This document shows, piece after piece, positions 25,845-32,168 of a stretch of DNA of 32,168 nt. The position numbers and the translations under genes were made by a program. This stretch comes from an uncultured Acinetobacter sp. (GTDB lineage Bacteria > Pseudomonadota > Gammaproteobacteria > Pseudomonadales > Moraxellaceae). The notes below the pieces were generated by a model. That model was not told the DNA's origin. It saw only the letters and a program-made list of their open reading frames with translations, and did not search any database. The DNA lies in contig CANQWW010000012.1 in assembly GCA_947627655.1 (NCBI GenBank), positions 1 to 32,168 of the forward strand, in the 5' to 3' direction. Within the stretch, counting starts at the first letter, position 1, and each line of letters begins with the position of its first letter.

Positions 25845-26791
25845 TTTTTATTGTCCTTCAATAAGATCCAGAAAAAGTACAGGCCGCCGACAAAGTTGAT
25901 GATCACGCTGAGCGTGGTGCGCAGATTAAGCAGATGCAACACGATAAACTGGCCGACCAGCAGGGCCAAGATCGAGACCAGAATCATGCCGGGCAGCAGG
26001 ACCTGATGCCGGTGGGTTTTAAAAATTTCCAGGCTGATATTCAGTACCAGCAGACCGAGGAACATCATCGGTCCGGCCAGCGTGGTTGCCGAGGCCAGTG
26101 CCAGCACCACCAGAATCAGCGAAATCCGGCTCTGGCGGTCATAATCCAGTCCCAGATTCAGGGCATGATCACGGCCCAATGCCATCACATCAAAAATCCG
26201 TACCTGACGCAGACAATAGATCAGGATCGGCAGGATGGTCAGTGCCGACAGGATCAGCGGTTCGACTTTGACAAAGTTAAAGCTGGCAAAGCCGGCATAA
26301 GCCGCGACCTGAAACTCATCCGGATCGAGCAGCACCTGAATAAAGGTGGTCATGCTGTCAAACAGCGTGGCGCAGATCAGTCCGACCAACAGCAGGAAAT
26401 AGATATTTTTTTCCGCGACTTTCTGGAAAATAAAATGGTAGAGCAGCAGGGCAAAGGCCAGCATCAAGGCCAGTGAAATAAAATAGTCGGCCAGGATATT
26501 CAACGACAGCAGGGCGCTGGCGCCAAAAGCATAAATAATCAGGTTTTTTGACAACTCATACAGCTTGTCCAGTCCCAGCGCCTGTGGGGTTACCACCCGG
26601 TTATTGACGATACTGTGAAAAATCAGGGTAGAAATGCCGACCGCAGTTCCGGCAATCACAATGCCGCAGACGGTTTTAAAACGCAGACTCAGTGCATAGC
26701 GCCAGGCCGGCCCGAGATCCCAGCACAGATACAGCAGTAGACTGGCCAGCACTGCCAATGTTAGCAATAGTAATTTGGCAGCATTAGACAT
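25829..26791 (-). CDS. FecCD-family iron-siderophore permease (BauC/FatC-like)
   Basis: Multi-TM protein overlapping neighbours; 'GLDYDRQSRISLILVVLALASATTLAGPMMFLGLLVLN' FecCD motif. Confidence 0.9.
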   Translation of the reverse strand: MSNAAKLLLLTLAVLASLLLYLCWDLGPAWRYALSLRFKTVCGIVIAGTAVGISTLIFHSIVNNRVVTPQALGLDKLYELSKNLIIYAFGASALLSLNILADYFISLALMLAFALLLYHFIFQKVAEKNIYFLLLVGLICATLFDSMTTFIQVLLDPDEFQVAAYAGFASFNFVKVEPLILSALTILPILIYCLRQVRIFDVMALGRDHALNLGLDYDRQSRISLILVVLALASATTLAGPMMFLGLLVLNISLEIFKTHRHQVLLPGMILVSILALLVGQFIVLHLLNLRTTLSVIINFVGGLYFFWILLKDNKKWQLS

Positions 26792-27770
26792 GACGATAAC
26801 TCCGCAGTAGTAGCCACAGGAAAATCACGCTGCCAAATACGCCCATAATCAGACTAATCGGAATTTCATAAGGATAGATCAGGATTCGTCCAAAGATATC
26901 GCAGACCAGTACCAGCAAGGCACCCAGCAGGGCAGTCGGCCCCAGGGTTTTACGCAGGTTATCGCCCAGATACAGGCTGACAATATTGGGCACAATGAGC
27001 CCCAGAAAAGGAATTGCACCGACGGTAATCACTACAATGCCGGTAATCATCGACACCAGTGCCAGGCCAATAAATAAGGTCTGGCGATAGTTCAGCCCCA
27101 AATTAGACGCAAAATCCTGGCCCAATCCGGCCAGTAAAAAGCGCTGGGCAAACAGGTAGATGAGGATAAACAGCGGCACACTGAGATAAATCAGCTCATA
27201 TTGCCCGTTTAAAATGGTGGAAAAATCACCCTGTAACCAGCCAGCCAGATTTTGCAGCAAATCCATTTGCAGGGCAATAAAAGTGGTAAAGGCAGAAATG
27301 ATACTGCCAAAAATCATCCCGACCAGCGGCACAAACACGGTATCACGATGCTTGAGCCGCGATAAAATCGCCATAAAGCCCATGGCCCCAAGCAGGGTCA
27401 CCACAATCGCAAAACCGGTTTTCAGAAAAATCGAGGCAGTCGGCAGCAGAATAATCGATACCAATACACCCAGACGGGCACAGTCATACAGCCCAGCGGT
27501 GGTTGGAGAAACAAAACGGTTACGGCTCAGGGTCTGCATGATCAGGCCACAGATACTCAGACCAGCCCCAGCAATCAGAATAGCCATCAGTCGCGGTAAA
27601 CGGCTGGTCCAGAACAGTTGCCAGTCCTGAGCCTGGCCTTGTAATAAGCCTTGCCAGCGCATGTCACCGACACCGACCGACAGGGAAAATCCTGCACCAA
27701 GCAAGAGCAGAAGCAGCAGATAGCGGTGTTTTATCATGGGCTTATCATCATAATCCGGTGATATCAACAT
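26784..27770 (-). CDS. FecCD-family iron-siderophore permease (BauD/FatD-like)
   Basis: Multi-TM; 'AGAGLSICGLIMQTLSRNRFVSPTTAG', 'GAIPFLGLIVPNIV'. Start could be ATG 27737. Confidence 0.9.
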   Translation of the reverse strand: MLISPDYDDKPMIKHRYLLLLLLLGAGFSLSVGVGDMRWQGLLQGQAQDWQLFWTSRLPRLMAILIAGAGLSICGLIMQTLSRNRFVSPTTAGLYDCARLGVLVSIILLPTASIFLKTGFAIVVTLLGAMGFMAILSRLKHRDTVFVPLVGMIFGSIISAFTTFIALQMDLLQNLAGWLQGDFSTILNGQYELIYLSVPLFILIYLFAQRFLLAGLGQDFASNLGLNYRQTLFIGLALVSMITGIVVITVGAIPFLGLIVPNIVSLYLGDNLRKTLGPTALLGALLVLVCDIFGRILIYPYEIPISLIMGVFGSVIFLWLLLRSYRHV

Positions 27771-27939
27771 CGATCAAGCGCATAGACATAGATCAAGATA
27801 TAGAAAAAATTAAAAATAGAAAAAGTGGACTGGCAGATTGCCTCGGTGCACTTCGGGAGATCGCTTTTCGATGATCTATTTGGATCAGTAGACCCATAGT
27901 TCTGGATCAGGATGCAGGCTATAGCTTAGCCAGCTCAGG

Positions 27940-27960
27940 AATGTTAATCATTCTCATTAT
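27940..27960 (-). promoter_or_regulatory. Fur box upstream of the siderophore uptake operon
   Basis: Minus strand ATAATGAGAATGATTAACATT; core TGAgAATgATTAaCA closely matches TGATAATNATTATCA. Confidence 0.75.
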
Positions 27961-28071
27961 TGTAAGGTAATATAAATAAAAATAGCAGGGAACCCTATTT
28001 AAGCAACGCAGTGTCTTATATTTGCAACAATAGCAAGCTGAAAATGATACTAATTCTGCTTAAAAAAACAT

Positions 28072-28974
28072 CTAATTCATTGAATAGACAGTGGATTGTT
28101 CCAGAATATAGTCAATCAAGGTGCGTAATTTTTTCGGAATATACGGGTCCTTGCTATACACCAGATTCAGCTGGCTGTCCTGATAGCCTGGAATATCTAG
28201 CTGGGCTTCGAGCAGCTCGCCACGGGCCAGATGTGCTTCGATCGCAACACGCGGCTGATAGATGACACCCAGTCCAGCCAAGGCCAGATCAATCAGGATC
28301 AGGCCACTATTGCTTTTACTATTACCGGAAATCTGCACCTGACGGTTCTGGCTAAACTGCCAGAACTGCGGCCCGGCAATTTCTGACTGAGAACAGCCGA
28401 GACAGTTGTGCTGGCGCAGCTCATCCAGACTGCCCGGCAGGCCATGTCTCTGCCAGTAGGCCGGACTGGCGGCCACCACCATGTCCACTTTGGGGAGCAG
28501 CGGTCGTGCAATCAGGTAAGGTTCAACCTGCATCCCGAAGCGCAGTATCAGGTCTAGTTGCTCTTTTAACAGGTCGGAACGTTCGTCAGAAATCTGGATC
28601 TCTAGCTCAATATGCGGATACAGGCGCTGGAACTGTTGCAGCTGAGGCAATAGGTATTTCTGCCCTAATACACTCGGCATGGCCAGACGGATTTTGCCCT
28701 GCACCTCGGTCTGGTCACGCAGCAGATTGCTTTCTGCCTCGCCCAGATCGTTCAGGATTTTTTCACAGGTGTGTAAATACTCAGCCCCACTACGGGTCAG
28801 TTCCAGCCGCCGCGTACTGCGCTGCAGCAGTTTGAGCTGCAAATGCTGTTCCAGTCGCTGGATATGCCGGGTGACCATGGCGGCTGAAATTTGATGCTGT
28901 TCTGCAGCACGGACAAAGCTGCCGGCATGAGCCACACTCATGAAAATCTGCATGCTGGTCAGTTTGTCGAACAT
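28072..28974 (-). CDS. LysR family transcriptional regulator
   Basis: N-terminal HTH 'MQIFMSVAHAGSFVRAAEQHQISAAMVTRHIQRLEQHLQLKLLQRSTRRLELT'. Confidence 0.95.
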   Translation of the reverse strand: MFDKLTSMQIFMSVAHAGSFVRAAEQHQISAAMVTRHIQRLEQHLQLKLLQRSTRRLELTRSGAEYLHTCEKILNDLGEAESNLLRDQTEVQGKIRLAMPSVLGQKYLLPQLQQFQRLYPHIELEIQISDERSDLLKEQLDLILRFGMQVEPYLIARPLLPKVDMVVAASPAYWQRHGLPGSLDELRQHNCLGCSQSEIAGPQFWQFSQNRQVQISGNSKSNSGLILIDLALAGLGVIYQPRVAIEAHLARGELLEAQLDIPGYQDSQLNLVYSKDPYIPKKLRTLIDYILEQSTVYSMN

Positions 28975-28977
28975 AGA

Positions 28978-28998
28978 TTATTTACAAATAGTGAATAA
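28978..28998. promoter_or_regulatory. Candidate LysR-type operator
   Basis: TTATTTAC-AAATA-GTGAATAA imperfect dyad (7/8) in the divergent lysR/SDR intergenic region. Confidence 0.45.
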
Positions 28999-29072
28999 TG
29001 ACTTTACAACTATGATAATTATTAAACCAAAAAACAAGTCTATAGTGAATGAAATCTTGACCATTGGAGTAG

Positions 29073-29870
29073 ATGATGCATATTTCACTTGATCAGAAAA
29101 CCGCACTGGTGACTTCTGCCACAGCAGGTATCGGCTTTGCGATTGCTCAGGGGCTGGCTGAAGCAGGTGCAGAAGTGATCATTACCGGCCGTCAGGCAGA
29201 CAAAGTAGATCAGGCCGTTGCACGGCTGCAACAGCAGTTTCCTGCGGCCCGGATTCGCGGACTGGCACTGAATGCCGCTACGGCAGAAGGCTGTGCCCAG
29301 ATCATTCAGGCCGTACCGCAGGTGGATATCCTGATCAATAACTTGGGTATCTATGGCACTTGTGAATTCAGTCAGATTTCAGACCAGCAGTGGTTCGAGT
29401 TTTTTGAAACCAATATCATGAGCGGGGTACGCCTGAGCCGGCACTATATGCAGGCTATGCAACAGCAGGGCTGGGGCCGGATTCAGTTTATTTCCAGTGA
29501 ATCGGCTTTTAATATTCCGGCCGACATGGTGCATTATGGGATGACCAAATCGGCTATTCAGGGCGTCTCTCGTGGCCTGGCCAAGGCACTAGCGGGTAGT
29601 GGTGTCACGGTGAATACTGTCTTGCCGGGGCCGACCAAAACTGAAGGTGCGATGGTGATGCTGGAAAATATTGCGCAGCAACAGGGCTGCAGCCTGATCG
29701 AAGCTGAGCGCCATTTTATTGCACAACACCGTAATAGCAGTATTATCCGCCGTTTTGCTGAGCCACGGGAAATTGCCAATATGGTGGTCTATATCGCTTC
29801 GCCACAGGCCAGTGCCACCACAGGCGCAGCACTACGGGTCGAAGGCGGGATTGTGGACAGTATCCATTAA
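29073..29870 (+). CDS. Short-chain dehydrogenase/reductase (SDR)
   Basis: 'TSATAGIGFAIA', 'NNLGIYG', 'SSESAF...VHYGMTKSA' catalytic pattern; divergent from lysR. Confidence 0.9.
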   Translation: MMHISLDQKTALVTSATAGIGFAIAQGLAEAGAEVIITGRQADKVDQAVARLQQQFPAARIRGLALNAATAEGCAQIIQAVPQVDILINNLGIYGTCEFSQISDQQWFEFFETNIMSGVRLSRHYMQAMQQQGWGRIQFISSESAFNIPADMVHYGMTKSAIQGVSRGLAKALAGSGVTVNTVLPGPTKTEGAMVMLENIAQQQGCSLIEAERHFIAQHRNSSIIRRFAEPREIANMVVYIASPQASATTGAALRVEGGIVDSIH

Positions 29871-30044
29871 GTGATTACCCGTAAAAAGTACGGATTTTAA
29901 AGCGGATATTCATACTATTCTAAAGGCTTTGCGGCGTCCGGGCCGCTCTGCCATGATCTGCTTTCTGGCAGATAGCGATCTGCGCACCGGCTTAAAAAAG
30001 CTGCCAAGTGCAAACTGATTGGTATTATAGCAGTAATGGCAAAA

Positions 30045-30338
30045 CTAGCTTCCCGACCGCTTCTTCGGCTTGAGATCATTGTGGCTTAAAATAAATATCC
30101 ATGCGATTGGCGTTATCAAGACCCACACTGCAACAAAACCAATACTCTGACTTAACTGGTGACGCAGCAGCAAGATGACCAATAACAACAACAGACCGGC
30201 AACGATTCTCACTAGTCTCGGATATTTGCTGAGCCATCTATATCGGGATTGCCGGGTTTGAGCGATATGTTTGCTACTGACCCGGTAAACAGCCCCACAG
30301 GCCAGCCAGAGCAACAGAGCCGAAATCAGCCAGATCAT
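30045..30338 (-). CDS. Small membrane protein, DUF3325-like, paired with PepSY-TM protein
   Basis: ATG at 30338 overlaps the PepSY-TM stop (TGATG); about three hydrophobic segments. Upstream extension in the ORF track (to 30482) is probably not translated. Confidence 0.6.
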   Translation of the reverse strand: MIWLISALLLWLACGAVYRVSSKHIAQTRQSRYRWLSKYPRLVRIVAGLLLLLVILLLRHQLSQSIGFVAVWVLITPIAWIFILSHNDLKPKKRSGS

Positions 30339-31894
30339 CAGTGCTTCTTCTGTTGAACGGTGTTCAATTTTTTCTGGATTTTTTTCACTGCCCGCTGCTG
30401 AATCGGGGTAATTTTCTGGTGTAAAAATAATGCGATGAGTGCCATAAGCCAAAGCATCAGATCGATCCGCAAGAAGGTCCAATAAAGGGCAAAAGAATCC
30501 GCATACTGCTGAGAAAGTAGCACATACAGATCAAGCAATGGCAGGATAAAAGCCGCTGCCATCAAGATTTTTAGCTGACTTTTCCAGAGATGCTGCTTTG
30601 GTGTAAAACAGGCCAAAATCAGGCTGCCCAGCCAAATTGCAAAAAAACTATAGATCTCAATATTGGGGCCAGCAGTGGCTGTGCCGATCAGCCGGTTGGC
30701 ATACAGATAACCCAGCATCGCGAGCGGTAAGCCGATAATTACCGCACTATTCAAGCGATTGACCAGATAGTGCCCAAAATGAAACCGGTCGGTTTTTGAT
30801 TGCATCTGCCGTTTAAGGCTCCAGAGTAACAGTCCAGAGGCAATCATCACGCAGCCCAAAAGTCCGGAGAAAAACAGGCCGAGGCGCAGAATGGGATCGG
30901 CAAAACGTGCCATATGCAGGCCATAGACCCCGACATTCAAGGTCGCAATCGCACTTTGATTGCGGGTATTGTTCAGGATTTGACCTGTGGCGGCATTCAG
31001 GGTGAGCTGGGCCTGATTCCGGCTAATGGATTGATCCTTCAGCTCAGTCAGAGTGATTTGTGCCAGCTGGGTATTCGGTTGCTTGACCGTGATCGTATCA
31101 AAGGGACTCTGTCCCCAGTGCTGCTGTGCCGTGGCAATAAAATACTGGATCGGCCGCATCTCGGTTTTTAGCGGCGTAGTCGTCGGCTCAGCAACCGCCA
31201 CGCTACGGATTTCCTCAAAATATTGAAAAGGATTTTCCGGATAGAGTTTTTTCATCCCCGAAGGTAAGACCAGATAAAAGAAAATGGCCAGACCGGTAAA
31301 GGTAACTGTTAAAAAGAAAGGGAGTGCGATGACCGAACTGACATTATGCACATCCAGATAGGAGCGCTGACCCTTAAAGGCGCGGAGGGTAAAGAAATCG
31401 CTCAGGATTTTCTTGTGGGTGATGATGCCTGAAATCAGGGTCATCAACATGATCAAGGCGGCAATAGTGACAATGGTGCGCCCGATCAGATAGGGCAGGC
31501 CATACAGCTGAAAATGAAAATTATAGAAAAAATCACCGCCCTGGGTGGCAGAAAGACTCAGTTCCTGCCCGGTTGCAGCATCCAGCGTCTGGCTGGCATA
31601 GCTGCCATCGGCTTTTTGCCAATAGAGTTTATTGACGGGTGAGCTGTCTGTGGCGACACCGATATACCAGTTTTGCGCATCGGCGGCATGGTGCTGCAAA
31701 TAGCCATAGGCCGACTGAATAGCGGTCTGCTGATTGACCTGTATGTTGGCGAATTGCGGCTGCATCCACAGGCTGATTTCTTGGCGGTAATAGGTGACGG
31801 TTCCGGTTAAAAAGATCGCAAACAGCAACCAGCCAAAAGTGAGACCTAGCCATGAATGTAGCCATGCCATCGATTGGCGGACAGATTTATACAT
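30338..31894 (-). CDS. PepSY-associated TM-helix protein (iron-uptake-associated membrane protein)
   Basis: 'WLHSWLGLTFGWLLFAIFLTGTVTYYRQEISLWMQP' N-terminus, 'YLDVHNVSSVIALPFFLTVTFTGLAIF', four-TM arrangement. Confidence 0.88.
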   Translation of the reverse strand: MYKSVRQSMAWLHSWLGLTFGWLLFAIFLTGTVTYYRQEISLWMQPQFANIQVNQQTAIQSAYGYLQHHAADAQNWYIGVATDSSPVNKLYWQKADGSYASQTLDAATGQELSLSATQGGDFFYNFHFQLYGLPYLIGRTIVTIAALIMLMTLISGIITHKKILSDFFTLRAFKGQRSYLDVHNVSSVIALPFFLTVTFTGLAIFFYLVLPSGMKKLYPENPFQYFEEIRSVAVAEPTTTPLKTEMRPIQYFIATAQQHWGQSPFDTITVKQPNTQLAQITLTELKDQSISRNQAQLTLNAATGQILNNTRNQSAIATLNVGVYGLHMARFADPILRLGLFFSGLLGCVMIASGLLLWSLKRQMQSKTDRFHFGHYLVNRLNSAVIIGLPLAMLGYLYANRLIGTATAGPNIEIYSFFAIWLGSLILACFTPKQHLWKSQLKILMAAAFILPLLDLYVLLSQQYADSFALYWTFLRIDLMLWLMALIALFLHQKITPIQQRAVKKIQKKLNTVQQKKH

Positions 31895-31897
31895 GCT

Positions 31898-32168
31898 TTA
31901 ACCTATACATCGGGAGAGGGCAAACAGCAGCAGCGCAGGCGTCAAGCTATATAGCGACAGCTTTTTTAGTTGAGTCATATTCCGCAAGAAGTCCAGATTT
32001 TCAATTCCGCGATTATTCAGTTCCAGCTCTTCCAAATCAGTCATTTTACGCAGAATATCGGTTTCGACCGGGTAGGCATTCTTTGAGCAGGTAGAACAGT
32101 TCAAATTTAAGCTGCGCAGATGATTTAACTCGCTGATGGGCGTAAAATCTGTAATTTTCTCTGCTTCT
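31898..32168 (-). CDS. Leucine-rich-repeat protein, 3' end; 5' part outside the window
   Basis: Minus frame stays open to the edge: 'EKITDFTPISELNHLRSLNLNCSTCSKNAYPVETDILRKMTDLEELELNNRGIENLDFLRNMTQLKKLSLYSLTP...'. Repeated LxxLxxLxLxx units. The ORF track only shows the part from a TTG at 32104. Confidence 0.75.
   Translation of the reverse strand, partial: EAEKITDFTPISELNHLRSLNLNCSTCSKNAYPVETDILRKMTDLEELELNNRGIENLDFLRNMTQLKKLSLYSLTPALLLFALSRCIG

Noticed and set aside
25934-26476. Plus-strand 180-aa Gln/His/Asp-rich ORF
   Set aside because: Antisense of a FecCD permease; unusual composition follows from complementing hydrophobic codons.
1-32168. CRISPR arrays, rRNA genes, complete tRNA genes, phage structural genes, toxin-antitoxin or restriction systems
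   Set aside because: None recognised on either strand by reading; no regularly spaced repeats seen.

Overview
This window looks like an Acinetobacter-type chromosomal segment, judged from codon usage, the DcaP-like and OprD-like porins and a BauDCEB-like gene order. It begins in the 3' end of a tmRNA gene (ssrA). Block (i), ~830-12045, is a tightly packed catabolic cluster: Baeyer-Villiger-type flavin monooxygenase, HSL-type esterase/lactonase, Fe-type alcohol dehydrogenase, PAS-AAA-Fis sigma-54 activator, succinate-semialdehyde-type dehydrogenase, MHS-family permease, DcaP-like porin, SDR, 4HBT thioesterase, SDR. A convincing -24/-12 promoter and a possible pair of upstream activator repeats lie in the long AT-rich leader. 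Block (ii), ~12426-13436, is a TetR regulator overlapping tail-to-tail with a MarR regulator. Block (iii), 13602-22407, is a CoA-dependent acid-degradation cluster: MhpT/AAHS-like permease, enoyl-CoA hydratase/3-hydroxyacyl-CoA dehydrogenase, acyl-CoA ligase, acyl-CoA dehydrogenase, PaaI-like thioesterase, OprD-like porin. It has no thiolase. Block (iv), ~22440-24110, is a metallophosphoesterase set among degraded coding remnants and a 40-bp near-perfect palindrome. Block (v), 24132-27770, is a Fur-box-linked siderophore ABC importer without an outer-membrane receptor in the window. Block (vi) is a LysR/SDR divergent pair, a PepSY-TM/DUF3325-like pair, and the 3' end of a leucine-rich-repeat gene running off the right edge. 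The best candidate for an undescribed system is block (i): a sigma-54-controlled ketone -> ester/lactone -> omega-hydroxyacid -> semialdehyde -> diacid module that encodes its own activator inside the operon. All functional calls are from motif recognition by eye. No database search was run.
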